Shown here piece by piece: positions 8,125 to 17,341 of a DNA stretch of 64,000 nucleotides; within the stretch, counting starts at the first letter, position 1; each line of letters begins with the position of its first letter. The stretch is taken from NCBI GenBank assembly GCA_021199655.1, contig JAJQHQ010000050.1:1-64000 (forward strand). The letters run 5' to 3'. The position numbers and the translations under genes are program-made. Below the pieces are notes generated by a model. It was not told where the DNA came from and did no database searches. It saw nothing but the letters and a program-made list of their open reading frames with translations. This stretch comes from Lachnospiraceae bacterium (GTDB taxonomy: Bacteria > Bacillota > Clostridia > Lachnospirales > Lachnospiraceae).

Positions 8125-9990
8125 CTACTTCATATGGATCAGTAAAACGGAAATATCCGCGGGCGAAACTCCGGCAATGCGGGACGCCTGACCGATGGAT
8201 TCCGGCCGATATTTTTTCAGCTTCTGCTGTGCTTCCAGCCGCAGCCCGGAAATCTTATCATAATCAATTTCTTTGGGAATCCGCTTCGTTTCCAGTTTTT
8301 TAAACTGTTCCACCTGTTTCATCTGCCGATCCAGATAGCCCTTATATTTTATAGAAATATTCACCTGATCCTCGACGTCTGCCGGCAAAACCGGACGGGA
8401 ACTGTCGATATTCGACAAAAGATGATAGGAAAGCTCCGGACGCCGTATCAGCTCGCCGAGGGAAATCGATGATTTCAGCTCGGTGCTGTTGAGAGAACGA
8501 AGCAGTTCCTGTACATCCGGACGATCTGAGACAAAGGTATGTTCCACTCGGTCAATTTCAGAGGCAATCTGATCCTTTTTATGAAGAAGCTTTTGATAAC
8601 GCTCTTCATCGATCAGGCCAATCTCATACCCTTTTTCCGTCAGGCGAAGATCGGCATTGTCCTGACGAAGAAGCAGGCGATATTCCGCGCGGGAAGTCAT
8701 CATCCGATAAGGCTCTGTGTTCTCTTTTGTGACCAGATCATCGATCAGTACACCAATATACGCCTCCGAGCGATCCAGAATCAGCGGCTCTTTTCCCTTA
8801 ATTTTCAGCGCCGCGTTGATACCGGCGATGATTCCCTGTGCCGCAGCCTCCTCATAACCGGAACTGCCGTTAAACTGGCCGGCAGAATACAGACCGCTGA
8901 TCTCTTTAAATTCAAGAGAAAGCTTCAGCTGCCGGGCATCAATACAGTCATACTCGATCGCGTAGGCATTTTTTACAATCTGCGCATGCTCCAGACCAGG
9001 AACCGAACGGTACATTGCGATCTGCACATCCTCCGGCAGTGAACTGGACATACCGGAAAGATACATTTCATTGGTATGAAGCCCTTCCGGCTCAACAAAA
9101 ACCTGATGACGGGTTTTGTCCGCAAATTTAACAACTTTGTCCTCAATGGAAGGACAGTAACGCGGCCCGGTTCCCTCGATTTTCCCGGAAAATAAAGGCG
9201 AACGGTCGATATTTTTGCGGATAATCTCATGTGTCGTCTCATTTGTATAGGTCAGCCAGCAGGAAACCTGTTCTTTTTGCACACTTTCCGGATCGGTAGT
9301 AAAAGAAAACGGAATGACACGTTCGTCACCCTTTTGCTCCTCCATCTTTGAATAGTCAATAGACGGTCCGGCAATCCGGGCAGGAGTACCAGTCTTAAAA
9401 CGCCTCATTTCAATACCAAGCGAGTGCATGGAATCTGTCAGATAATTTGCCGCTGCCAGGCCGTTTGGCCCGGTATGCATACTGACATCCCCGTAAATAC
9501 ATCTGGCTTTCGAGTAAGTTCCCGCGCATAAAATGGCCGCTTTGCAGTGGAAAATGGAACCGGAATACGTCTTTACGCCCACAAGAGTGCCATTCTCCAC
9601 CAGAAGGTCAGTCACTTCCAGCTGCTTGATCATCAGATGATCCGTCTGTTCAAGAACCTGCCGCATACTCCTGCTGTAATCGGATTTATCCGCCTGAGCC
9701 CGAAGAGAATGAACCGCAGGTCCCTTCGAACGGTTCAGCATTTTTGACTGAATAAAGGTTTTGTCAATGTTTTTACCCATTTCGCCGCCCAGCGCGTCCA
9801 CTTCCCGAACCAGATGTCCTTTCGAACTGCCGCCGATATTCGGATTGCACGGCATCAGTGCGATACTGTCCACACTGACTGTAAAAATCACCGTCTCCAT
9901 CCCCAGCCTCGCACTGGCAAGCGCAGCTTCACAGCCCGCATGTCCGGCTCCGACTACAACCACATCCACAAATTCTTCCACCAAACTCAT
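8125..9990 (-). CDS. mnmG: tRNA uridine-5-carboxymethylaminomethyl enzyme MnmG (GidA)
   Basis: An FAD-dependent protein of 621 residues that acts with MnmE on the wobble uridine (U34) of certain tRNAs. The FAD-binding motif [21 protein letters not shown] is at the N-terminus, the GTPARI and [10 protein letters not shown] motifs lie in the middle, and the C-terminal helical domain ends [22 protein letters not shown]. Length is normal. RBS GGAAAGG precedes the ATG at 9990. It lies directly after its functional partner mnmE. Confidence 0.97.
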   Translation of the reverse strand: MSLVEEFVDVVVVGAGHAGCEAALASARLGMETVIFTVSVDSIALMPCNPNIGGSSKGHLVREVDALGGEMGKNIDKTFIQSKMLNRSKGPAVHSLRAQADKSDYSRSMRQVLEQTDHLMIKQLEVTDLLVENGTLVGVKTYSGSIFHCKAAILCAGTYSKARCIYGDVSMHTGPNGLAAANYLTDSMHSLGIEMRRFKTGTPARIAGPSIDYSKMEEQKGDERVIPFSFTTDPESVQKEQVSCWLTYTNETTHEIIRKNIDRSPLFSGKIEGTGPRYCPSIEDKVVKFADKTRHQVFVEPEGLHTNEMYLSGMSSSLPEDVQIAMYRSVPGLEHAQIVKNAYAIEYDCIDARQLKLSLEFKEISGLYSAGQFNGSSGYEEAAAQGIIAGINAALKIKGKEPLILDRSEAYIGVLIDDLVTKENTEPYRMMTSRAEYRLLLRQDNADLRLTEKGYEIGLIDEERYQKLLHKKDQIASEIDRVEHTFVSDRPDVQELLRSLNSTELKSSISLGELIRRPELSYHLLSNIDSSRPVLPADVEDQVNISIKYKGYLDRQMKQVEQFKKLETKRIPKEIDYDKISGLRLEAQQKLKKYRPESIGQASRIAGVSPADISVLLIHMK

Positions 9991-10087
9991 GATTCCGGCC
10001 TTTCCCGTTCACCTGTTCTGCCCTGTTTTATTATCTTTAAAATTGCAAATACAATATATAAAGATATTAAACAATGACATGAATACT

Positions 10088-11470
10088 TTATTTTCCCATA
10101 CAAAACTGTCCGAAGATCTCATCCACGAGATCCTCGCCAACCTCCCTGCCGATCACCCTGCCGAGAGCAGCGTAGGCATCCATCAGATCGATTGAATAAA
10201 AATCCTCCGGCAGGCCGGAAGAAATACTTTCCAGCACTTTTTTCAGACTTTCGAGGGCCGACACCAGCTCCGCCTTCTGTCTGGCACTCGAAATGATCAC
10301 CTCATCATTAAAGGAAATCTCCCCCTGATAAAACATCTCTTTCAACAGATTTTCCAGAGCGTCAATACCGGTCTCTTCCTTAGCTGATATCTCCAGAACC
10401 GGAAAACGGTATTTCGTAAAGGAACAGACATCTTCTTTTGTGACAACCGGAGTCAGATCTGATTTATTTAAAAGCACAATGGTCTTTTTTCCATCAAGAA
10501 TTTCCAGAATTTCTTCATCATTTTCATCTACTGGTCTGGAGGAATCGACAACATAAAGAATCAGATCCGCAGATTCCGCCTTTTCCTTTGCTCTGCTGAC
10601 ACCGATTTTTTCGATACAGTCCTGTGTATTCCGAATTCCGGCTGTGTCAACGATATTCAGCGTAATGCCGCCAAGAGAAATCGTCTCCTCAAGCGTATCT
10701 CTTGTCGTACCTTCAATATCCGTCACAATTGCCCGATCCTCCCCGGCAAGAAGATTCAGAAGAGAAGATTTTCCGGCGTTCGGCTTGCCAAGTATCACCG
10801 TTGATATACCTTCTTTGATCATTCTTCCATTATCCGCCGAGGAAATCAGCGATTCCAAAATACGGATCAGGTCCATCATCCGTATTTCCAGCTGCTCAGG
10901 ATAACCTTCAAGAGAATAATGCTCCGGATCATCCAGAGCAGACTCAATAAACGCGGTCTCATAAAGGATCCGTTCCCGCAGATCGTTCACTTTCCGGCTT
11001 AACGAACCCTTCAGCTGGCTCACCGAATTACAAAGGGCATATTCATTCTTCGCCTGAATCACGTCAATCACAGATTCCGCCTGCGACAGATCGATCCTGC
11101 CGTTAAGAAAAGCCCGTTTGGTAAATTCTCCCGGCTGCGCAGGCCGTGCGCCGTTTTTCAGCACTGTCTCCAGCACCCGCTTCGTCGCATAAACGCCCCC
11201 GTGACAGTTGATCTCCACAGTATCTTCCATCGTAAAGCTTTTCGGAGCAAGAAAAAGGGAAACAAGCACTTCATCGATCGTCTTTCCTTCGTCCTGAACA
11301 GTACCATAATGAATTGTATGAGAAGCCTGATCGATCAGCTTCTTACGGCCTCCCGGAGAAACAAACACACGATCCCCGACCTGAACGGCATCCGGTCCGC
11401 TGATCCTCACAATACCAATTCCCGACCCGCCTATGGCCGTCGAGATTGCGGCAATTGTATCATCCTGCAT
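10088..11470 (-). CDS. mnmE: tRNA modification GTPase MnmE (TrmE)
   Basis: A 460-residue GTPase working with MnmG on U34 of tRNA. It has the N-terminal folate-binding domain (IAAISTAIGGSGIGIVRISG), the G domain with GKPNAGKSS (G1), GTTRD (G2), DTAG (G3) and NKSD (G4), and the C-terminal CMGK form of the conserved C-x-G-K box. The start at 11470 is chosen because GAGGAAG stands just before it; the frame is open 9 codons upstream without a site. A large hairpin element (11581-11753) separates it from jag. Confidence 0.97.
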   Translation of the reverse strand: MQDDTIAAISTAIGGSGIGIVRISGPDAVQVGDRVFVSPGGRKKLIDQASHTIHYGTVQDEGKTIDEVLVSLFLAPKSFTMEDTVEINCHGGVYATKRVLETVLKNGARPAQPGEFTKRAFLNGRIDLSQAESVIDVIQAKNEYALCNSVSQLKGSLSRKVNDLRERILYETAFIESALDDPEHYSLEGYPEQLEIRMMDLIRILESLISSADNGRMIKEGISTVILGKPNAGKSSLLNLLAGEDRAIVTDIEGTTRDTLEETISLGGITLNIVDTAGIRNTQDCIEKIGVSRAKEKAESADLILYVVDSSRPVDENDEEILEILDGKKTIVLLNKSDLTPVVTKEDVCSFTKYRFPVLEISAKEETGIDALENLLKEMFYQGEISFNDEVIISSARQKAELVSALESLKKVLESISSGLPEDFYSIDLMDAYAALGRVIGREVGEDLVDEIFGQFCMGK

Positions 11471-11580
11471 ATATATCTTCCTCTTTCTATCAAACACTCA
11501 TACACTCAAAAAAATCAAATATAATCCAATCAGTTAAATAATATCAAACTGATAATACATAATTTAACGAAAAACAAAAA

Positions 11581-11753
11581 CCCTCCGGGTATTTCTATAA
11601 GCAGACGGTAGGCAGATTTTTGCAAGCTTTCCGAGCATAATTTTCCCTGCTTCGCCATTGTCTGAGCGAAGCGAGTTCCAGCGAAGCAGGGAATCATAAA
11701 TGGCGCAGGAAAGCGCAAAAATCAACGTGTCTGCGTTAGAAATACCCGGAGGG
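11581..11753. repeat. 173-bp long hairpin element between jag and mnmE
   Basis: The outer arms CCCTCCGGGTATTTCT (11581-11596) and AGAAATACCCGGAGGG (11738-11753) are exact complements. Inside are GCAGACGGTAGGCAGATTTT / AAAATCAACGTGTCTGC arms and an inner stem CCCTGCTTCGC (11645-11655) / GCGAAGCAGGG (11681-11691). The element at 18834-18995 has the same middle arm and loop in reverse orientation but a different inner stem sequence that still pairs. On the minus strand it ends in GGAGGG plus a T-rich run, so it could stop transcription after jag. Confidence 0.8.
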
Positions 11754-11774
11754 TTTTGTCAGTAATCGTCTGTT

Positions 11775-13055
11775 CTATGCTTCGCCGTCCTCATTTCCAT
11801 CCTCAGCATGCGCAAATTCACTCTGCGCCGCCTCGACATCATTGACTTCATAGGATCTGTTGTATCCGCCGCGATTATTGTACCGGCCGCGGCGGCCGCC
11901 ATTGTTATATTTGGAAGAGTATCCGCCATATCCGCGGTCACGATCTCCTCGATCCTTTTTTAAAGTAACCACGACCTTGCGGTACGGCTCATCTCCTTCA
12001 CTGTGTGTCGTCACATAGGGGTCATTCTGCAGTGCTGAATGAATGATCCTTCTCTCATACGGATTCATCGGCTCAAGGAATACCGGTCTTCTGGTTTTCT
12101 TCACCTTGGCAGCAATATTTCTTGCAAGATTTTCAAGCGTCGCTTTGCGGCGGGCACGGTAATCTTCCGTATCCAGCTTTACTCTTACATAAGAAGCCTT
12201 GCCCTTATTTACGACAAGAGAAGTCAGGTACTGCAGAGAATCAAGCGTCTGACCTCTCTTTCCGATCAGAATCCCCATGTCTTCCCCGTCAATATTCACG
12301 CAAAGGGCTTCTTCCTCAAATTCAGCCTTTACATCCGCTTCAATATTCATTGCTTTCATAACTTCGTTGATAAACGAAACCGCGCGGCGCTTTGCTTCCT
12401 CGGGATCTGCGGGTACTTTCGGCTCTTTCGGTGCCGCAGCTTCTTTTATTACTGCAGCTTCCTTACCTGCAGCAGCTTCCGTATTGGCAGCTGTCTGAGT
12501 CATCGCAGACTGTTCTTTTTTCTGCTCTCTGTTCTGATTCTTTTTACCATCACGTTCTTTTCCGGATTCATAATCCTTTCCGGACTCTGCTTCTTTCTTT
12601 GATTCAAAATTCTTTTTGGATTCTGCATTTTTCTTCGATTCATAATTATTTCTAGAATCGGAACCCTTCTTTGAATCAGAGACTTTTTTGGAATCAGAAA
12701 CCTTATCAGACTCCTTCTTTTCCTCTTTCTTTTCCTCTTTTTTCTGCTCTTTTAATTCTTTCTTCTCTGTCTTGAATTCTTTCTTAGTCTCTTTCTTGGA
12801 ATCCTTTTTGAAATCTTTTCTGGAATCCTTTCTGTCCTTTTCCGGCTTATCCTCAAAGATCTCTTTCATCAGATCCTCATCCGTGACTTTCTTTTTTGCC
12901 TCAATGACAGCCTTTCTGCCGCCGATTCCAAGAAATCCCCTGGAACCCTCATCGATCACGGTATATTCAATATTATCGCTGCTTGTGCCGAGCTGTATGG
13001 AAGCCTCTGTAAGCGCATCCGCCACTGTTTTCGCTGTAACTCTGACTGTATCCAT
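11775..13055 (-). CDS. jag: Jag/KhpB-type RNA-binding protein (SpoIIIJ-associated)
   Basis: 426 residues, longer than usual. Domains in order: Jag_N (about residues 1-55, MDTVRVTAKTVADAL), a long lysine/glutamate/serine-rich disordered linker (about 60-210), a KH domain (GILIGKRGQTLDSLQYLTSL), an R3H domain (NPYERRIIHSALQ) and an Arg/Gly/Asn/Tyr-rich tail resembling RGG boxes. The KH/R3H partners bind RNA and are linked to cell elongation control in Gram-positive bacteria. The start at 13055 follows AGGGGG. It lies 56 bp after yidC, the conserved spoIIIJ-jag arrangement. Confidence 0.93.
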   Translation of the reverse strand: MDTVRVTAKTVADALTEASIQLGTSSDNIEYTVIDEGSRGFLGIGGRKAVIEAKKKVTDEDLMKEIFEDKPEKDRKDSRKDFKKDSKKETKKEFKTEKKELKEQKKEEKKEEKKESDKVSDSKKVSDSKKGSDSRNNYESKKNAESKKNFESKKEAESGKDYESGKERDGKKNQNREQKKEQSAMTQTAANTEAAAGKEAAVIKEAAAPKEPKVPADPEEAKRRAVSFINEVMKAMNIEADVKAEFEEEALCVNIDGEDMGILIGKRGQTLDSLQYLTSLVVNKGKASYVRVKLDTEDYRARRKATLENLARNIAAKVKKTRRPVFLEPMNPYERRIIHSALQNDPYVTTHSEGDEPYRKVVVTLKKDRGDRDRGYGGYSSKYNNGGRRGRYNNRGGYNRSYEVNDVEAAQSEFAHAEDGNEDGEA

Positions 13056-13111
13056 AAAAATAACCCCCTGATTCTGCTGAATCCTGTAACTGTATTGCAA
13101 TTTAACAGTAC

Positions 13112-14371
13112 TTATTTTTTCTTATTCTTTTCGTTATACTGCTGTACCATCTGCGCCTTTGCGGCCAGCGAGCCCGGCTTTGCTGTCGTATTGCTCTTAT
13201 AATAATCCGTAGATGCCTTGATCTTTTCAGCCTTTTCTTCCGCGGAAATCTGTTTTTTCTCAGTCGGCTCAATGTTCTTAGTGGAAATCTTCGCTGTATT
13301 GGCAATCTTTTGCGGCGGAAGTCCCTGCTTCTCACGCTTTTTGTTTTCTTTTTCGAGATTCTTCTTAATCAGCTCATCCACATCAATCTTATCAATGCTT
13401 CTGTTGACAAAAATCTGCTGCACGGTACGAACAACGGCACCGGCAATCCAGTAAATACCAAGACCTACAGGAAGTGACAGACAGAAGACTGCCGACATGA
13501 TCGGCATCACCGTATTCATCGACTTCATTGTGGCATTCATGGTATCGTTCGAATTCGAATTATTCTGCTCGTTTCCTGTAGAAGCAAGCCTTGCGTTCAG
13601 CCACTGTGTGACAGCCGCCAGAATCGGAACCAGGGCAGCTCCGATGATCAGCAGCCACGAACCAGCCTTATACGCATCCTGAATGATCGACATTGGAGAA
13701 TCCGCAATGTTCAGACCGAGGAAAAAATTCATGTTATTCACGGTCTCATGCGTCGAATTAATAAGCGAACTCATCTCCGGAAAATTCGCCAGAAGATCCG
13801 CCCAGTTGGCGGTCTTGAACTTATAAAGAACATCAATGACCTTATCCATGGTCATCTCGAATTTGTTGACGCTTAACGAAGTAGCCGCTGACGTCAGAAA
13901 TTCTTCCGCACCGGATGTCTCAAGGAGTTCTGAAGCAAGAGAGCCAAATGCGCTGTAAACAGATGTAACATAAGCCGGCACATTCCAGATCACACGGTAA
14001 AGGGCAAACAGAATCGGCATCTGAATCAGAAGCTGCAGACAGCTTCCCATCGGATGCACACCATATTTCGAATAGACAGCCTTCGTCTCCTCGTTCATCT
14101 TCATCATGGCTGCCTGATCGTCTTTTTTGCCTTCATATTTTTTATTGATTGCCTGAAGCTCCGGATTCATCTTCACCTGGAGTCTGGAGAACTTCTGCTG
14201 CTGGATCGTCAGAGGCAGCATGATCATATAGATAATAATGGTGAACAGAATAATACACAGGCCGATATTCGGAATCCCAATCTGCTCCTGTACCCAGAAA
14301 ATCGCATTCATAATATAACCGAGTACATTCGCAATTGGTCCGAGAATGCCTGTGGCTTTCGTCAATAACAT
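13112..14371 (-). CDS. yidC: Membrane protein insertase YidC (OxaA/SpoIIIJ)
   Basis: A 419-residue polytopic membrane protein that inserts and folds membrane proteins, alone or with SecYEG. It has a hydrophobic first segment (about 12-50, including IGLCIILFTIIIYMIMLPLT), the cytoplasmic hairpin with QVKMNPELQAINKKYEGK, the conserved region MGSCLQLLIQMPILFALYRV, further membrane segments, and a long lysine-rich cytoplasmic tail. The ATG has a strong AAGGAGG site. The insert of about 100 residues between membrane segments 2 and 3 is larger than in Bacillus. Confidence 0.95.
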   Translation of the reverse strand: MLLTKATGILGPIANVLGYIMNAIFWVQEQIGIPNIGLCIILFTIIIYMIMLPLTIQQQKFSRLQVKMNPELQAINKKYEGKKDDQAAMMKMNEETKAVYSKYGVHPMGSCLQLLIQMPILFALYRVIWNVPAYVTSVYSAFGSLASELLETSGAEEFLTSAATSLSVNKFEMTMDKVIDVLYKFKTANWADLLANFPEMSSLINSTHETVNNMNFFLGLNIADSPMSIIQDAYKAGSWLLIIGAALVPILAAVTQWLNARLASTGNEQNNSNSNDTMNATMKSMNTVMPIMSAVFCLSLPVGLGIYWIAGAVVRTVQQIFVNRSIDKIDVDELIKKNLEKENKKREKQGLPPQKIANTAKISTKNIEPTEKKQISAEEKAEKIKASTDYYKSNTTAKPGSLAAKAQMVQQYNEKNKKK

Positions 14372-14430
14372 TTTATCTTTTCCTCCTTATGGCAAGCCTG
14401 CCATATATACTGTCCCACACAAATATTCAT

Positions 14431-14462
14431 GTTACTGTTCACAGCTGTGCTGTGAATGTAAC
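14431..14462. other. Hairpin between yidD and yidC
   Basis: GTTACTGTTCACAG and CTGTGAATGTAAC form a near-perfect stem in the 139-bp gap between yidD and yidC. It has no T-run, so it is more likely a processing or attenuation structure than a terminator. ATTCATGT recurs on both sides, which might be an old duplication. Confidence 0.5.
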
Positions 14463-14510
14463 AATTCATGTCCTGTCAGCCAAAAAATCCCTGCGCAGCC
14501 CTGTGCATGA

Positions 14511-14720
14511 TCACGGAACCGGATCATATCCGCCCCTTGAAAAAGGATTGCACCGCATAATTCGCCAGGCCGCCATGGCGCTTCCCTTTACGGCACCGTA
14601 TTTTTCAATAGCCTCCAGTCCGTATTGGGAACAGGTCGGCGTATACGGACACCTCAGTTTTTTTAAAGGTGAGAGATGCTTCTGATAAAACCGGATCAGG
14701 TATATCAGAATTCTTTTCAT
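14511..14720 (-). CDS. yidD: YidD membrane protein insertion efficiency factor
   Basis: A small protein of 69 residues (MKRILIYLIRFYQKHLSPLK) with the family signature CPYTPTCSQYGLEAIEKYG and CNPFSRGGYDPV. YidD assists YidC-dependent insertion at the membrane and conventionally lies between rnpA and yidC, as here. Length and all signature cysteines are normal. Confidence 0.95.
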   Translation of the reverse strand: MKRILIYLIRFYQKHLSPLKKLRCPYTPTCSQYGLEAIEKYGAVKGSAMAAWRIMRCNPFSRGGYDPVP

Positions 14721-14744
14721 GTAAGATCACTTCCTGTTCAAATT

Positions 14745-14812
14745 GTAACTGTTCAGTACCTTCACAGTTACGGAAAAAGTCCATTTAAAATCTCTGCGCG
14801 GTGGGACTTTTT
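14745..14812. mobile_element. Truncated GTAACTG mini-element at the 3' end of rnpA
   Basis: Contains the complete 27-bp terminal hairpin (14745-14771, GTAACTGTTCAG...CACAGTTAC). The second hairpin of the 135-bp element follows (AAAAAGTCC ... GGGACTTTTT, 14776-14812). The third hairpin and right terminus are missing. The rnpA stop codon (TTA on the plus strand, 14785-14787) lies in the second hairpin. Confidence 0.75.
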
Positions 14813-15168
14813 GCACTTATCGACTCAACATCACCTGACAGGATGGAGTGAAGTCTTCCGAGATGCAGCATGGCACTCTCTACCTCTGCATAGCTTTTCC
14901 CATTTACAGCGGGTCTCGCTACCACAACGATATCCATTCCTCTGTCGAACTTCGATTCATTCAACCGGTAGCTCTCTCTGATCAGCCTCGTAATCCGATG
15001 TCTGACCACACTGTTTCCCACTTTTTTGCTCACCGAAATTCCAATGCGATTCTTCTGCGTGTCCTGTCTCAATACATACATGATCAGATATTTGTTTGCG
15101 TATGATTTTCTTTTTCTGTAAACACGCTGAAAATCTTCATATTTTTTCAGGGAATCTGAAAACTCCAT
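14785..15168 (-). CDS. rnpA: Ribonuclease P protein component
   Basis: The 127-residue basic protein subunit that helps the RNase P RNA bind precursor tRNA. The RNR-type motif region is present (RIGISVSKKVGNSVVRHRITRLIRESYR). The last 15 or so residues (SISAKSPTAQRF) are encoded partly by a mini-element hairpin and make the protein slightly longer than common relatives of 110-120 residues. It follows rpmH after a long stem-loop. Confidence 0.95.
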   Translation of the reverse strand: MEFSDSLKKYEDFQRVYRKRKSYANKYLIMYVLRQDTQKNRIGISVSKKVGNSVVRHRITRLIRESYRLNESKFDRGMDIVVVARPAVNGKSYAEVESAMLHLGRLHSILSGDVESISAKSPTAQRF

Positions 15169-15189
15169 ATTAAAATTCCTTTAACACAA

Positions 15190-15256
15190 AGAGGGATTTT
15201 TGTCAGCTGCTGCACGCCCACCATGTCAGGCAGACAACAGATACAAAAATCCCTCT
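15190..15256. other. Stem-loop between rpmH and rnpA
   Basis: A perfect 14-bp stem, AGAGGGATTTTTGT (15190-15203) with ACAAAAATCCCTCT (15243-15256), encloses a 39-base loop. Its place in the rpmH-rnpA leader suggests a processing or attenuation element adjusting the large rpmH:rnpA expression ratio. On the minus strand the 3' arm is not followed by a T-run. Confidence 0.65.
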
Positions 15257-15275
15257 GCTAAGATACTTGGCAGAC

Positions 15276-15410
15276 TTAAGCCGACAAAACTTTTCTTCCC
15301 TTTGCTCTTCTTGCGGCTAACACTTTTCTTCCGCCTGCTGTACTCATTCTCGCCCGAAAGCCATGTACTCTTGACCTGTGTCTTCTGCCAGGCTGAAACG
15401 GCATTTTCAT
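15276..15410 (-). CDS. rpmH: 50S ribosomal protein L34
   Basis: A 44-residue very basic protein. It reads [20 protein letters not shown] then [20 protein letters not shown] and VLSA, the L34 pattern. The usual FQPKKRQRSKVHG segment is [13 protein letters not shown] here, a mild variant. A strong AGGAGGT site precedes the ATG at 15410. It is the first gene of the leftward cluster and faces away from dnaA, the conserved oriC layout. Confidence 0.97.
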   Translation of the reverse strand: MKMPFQPGRRHRSRVHGFRARMSTAGGRKVLAARRAKGRKVLSA

Positions 15411-15530
15411 AATTCCGGCACCTCCTTCTTCATTCTCTTTGCGGCTGCCGAATCTCTGTATCCGATCCTGATCCTACCGCTGCGTTTCTGATCATATTAT
15501 AATCATGGTCTTTTTTGAGACATCATCTCG

Positions 15531-15559
15531 ATTATATTCACAAAGACCTTTTAAGTCAA
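15531..15559 (-). promoter_or_regulatory. Promoter of the rpmH operon
   Basis: On the minus strand: TTGACT (15554-15559), exactly 17 bases, TATAAT (15531-15536). It is near-consensus and about 120 bases upstream of the rpmH start. It should drive rpmH and the genes after it. Confidence 0.85.
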
Positions 15560-15599
15560 GCAATTCCTCAAAAAAAATACAGCCTTATCGAAAAAAAAT

Positions 15600-15875
15600 A
15601 AAAACTTCAGAATCCGGAAAATGAAATCATGTGGATAACTTTATTCCTCAAATTTGGTTTACGTAAGTTATCCACATTTTGTGGATAATTTGTTGATAAA
15701 AAATCCGGAATTTCCATATTTCCGCTTATTTTCAAACAGAATCGGAATGGGGATATCCTTATGCACAATCTGTTCCAAAAGGGAAAACGTAAGTCGTATT
15801 ATGTCAACTTTTCTGTATTATCCTCATTTTATTCTGACTTATCCACAAAGTTATCCACAGTATGTGGATGAAAAT
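15600..15875. other. oriC: Replication origin oriC, part upstream of dnaA
   Basis: The rpmH-dnaA gap (535 bp) holds six DnaA boxes. Consensus TTATCCACA or its complement occurs at 15630-15638, 15668-15676, 15680-15688, 15839-15847 and 15851-15859, and TGTGGATG at 15863-15870. TGTTGATAA at 15691-15699 is a weaker candidate. Very A/T-rich DNA without boxes lies at 15560-15610. The spacing of boxes in opposite orientations is typical of Firmicutes origins. Confidence 0.93.
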
Positions 15876-15881
15876 TTTCCA

Positions 15882-15910
15882 TTGCTAATTCATCATTTTT
15901 GGTTTAATAT
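15882..15910 (+). promoter_or_regulatory. dnaA promoter
   Basis: TTGCTA (15882-15887), 17 bases, TAATAT (15905-15910), 36 bases before the dnaA start codon. DnaA boxes at 15839-15870 abut it, so autoregulation by DnaA is likely. Confidence 0.6.
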
Positions 15911-15945
15911 TAGCGTAGGAAAAAATCGTTTTTGGAGATAAAAAG

Positions 15946-17316
15946 ATGGACTTACTGAAAGAAAAATGGAATGACATTCTCTATGCCGTAAAAGTAGAGC
16001 ATGAGCTTTCCGATATTGCGTTCAAAACATGGCTGCAGCCGCTGACGATCCATGAAGTATCGGATCATATGATCACGATCCTTGTGCCGTCCGGCAAGGT
16101 CGGGATCGACTATATCACCAAAAGGTACAACTATCCCCTGAAGGTGGCAATCGCGGAATTTACCGGTAAAGAATACGAGCTCGAATTTTTATTGCCGGAG
16201 GATGCGGAAAACACGAACAACAGCCGGAAAAACAGGCTCACACAGGGCGACAGCGCGGATTCTACCCGTGTAGTGACAGAAAAGGCAGGTCTGAATCCGA
16301 GATACACATTTGATACGTTCGTGGTCGGCAACAACAACAAGTTTGCCCACGCGGCCGCGCTCGCTGTATCCGAATCGCCGGGCCGGATGTACAACCCTCT
16401 CTATATCTATGGAGGAGCCGGACTCGGAAAGACGCACCTGATGCACTCGATCGCGCACTACATTCTGAATCAGGATCCATCGAAGCGCGTGATCTATGTG
16501 ACAAGTGAGACCTTTACGAACGAAGTCATTGACGCGATTCGTAACGGCAACGCGACTTCCATGTCCAAATTCCGTGAGAAATACCGGAACGTAGACGTAC
16601 TGTTAATCGACGATATCCAGTTTATAATAGGAAAGGAATCCACACAGGAGGAGTTTTTCCACACATTCAACGAGCTGCATAATAATAAGAAGCAGATCAT
16701 CATTTCATCCGATAAGCCGCCAAAGGAGATTGAGACACTGGAGGCAAGGCTTCGTTCGCGTTTTGAGTGGGGTCTGATCGCCGACATTTCTTTCCCTGAT
16801 TTCGAGACAAGGATGGCGATCCTGCAGAAAAAAGAAGAACTGGACGGCTACAACATTGACAACGAAGTCATCAAATATATCGCCATGAATGTAAAGTCCA
16901 ACATCCGTGAGCTGGAGGGAGCGCTGAACAAGCTCATCGCCATGAGCCGTCTGGACAAAAAAGAGATTAATGTCGCCCTGGCGGAAGAAGCCATCAAAGA
17001 CATCATCTCTCCGGACAGTAAAAGGGAGATCACACCGGAGCTCATCATCAATACGGTTGCGGAGCATTTTCAGATCACACCGGAAGACATCAAGGGCAGT
17101 AAACGCAACTCCGAGATCGTATATCCCCGCCAGATTGCCATGTATCTGTGTCTGGAAATGACCAATGCCGGCACCAAACACGTTGGCTCGATCATGGGGA
17201 ACCGCGATCACACGACCATTATCCACGGCAGGAAGAAAATTGCTGATGAGATCAAAATGTCAGAGAACACCAGAAATACGGTAGATATAATAAAGAAGAA
17301 ACTCAACCCGAATTAA
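15946..17316 (+). CDS. dnaA: Chromosomal replication initiator DnaA
   Basis: The 456-residue AAA+ initiator that binds the DnaA boxes on both sides of this gene and opens oriC. Domain I covers about residues 1-85 (KTWLQPLTIHEV), domain II is a short variable linker, domain III has Walker A GGAGLGKTH (about 156-164), Walker B VLLIDDIQF and the arginine-finger region RLRSRFEWGL, and domain IV carries the box-binding helix-turn-helix and signature NRDHTTIIHG. Length is normal and GGAG precedes the ATG. Confidence 0.98.
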   Translation: MDLLKEKWNDILYAVKVEHELSDIAFKTWLQPLTIHEVSDHMITILVPSGKVGIDYITKRYNYPLKVAIAEFTGKEYELEFLLPEDAENTNNSRKNRLTQGDSADSTRVVTEKAGLNPRYTFDTFVVGNNNKFAHAAALAVSESPGRMYNPLYIYGGAGLGKTHLMHSIAHYILNQDPSKRVIYVTSETFTNEVIDAIRNGNATSMSKFREKYRNVDVLLIDDIQFIIGKESTQEEFFHTFNELHNNKKQIIISSDKPPKEIETLEARLRSRFEWGLIADISFPDFETRMAILQKKEELDGYNIDNEVIKYIAMNVKSNIRELEGALNKLIAMSRLDKKEINVALAEEAIKDIISPDSKREITPELIINTVAEHFQITPEDIKGSKRNSEIVYPRQIAMYLCLEMTNAGTKHVGSIMGNRDHTTIIHGRKKIADEIKMSENTRNTVDIIKKKLNPN

Positions 17317-17341
17317 CAGCTAAAACAAAAAAGGAAAAAAG

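Noticed and set aside
14401-14470. Mobile element at the yidD-yidC hairpin
   Set aside because: The hairpin begins GTTAC rather than GTAAC and the neighbouring ATTCATGT repeats are not positioned as a clean target duplication; kept only as a hairpin.
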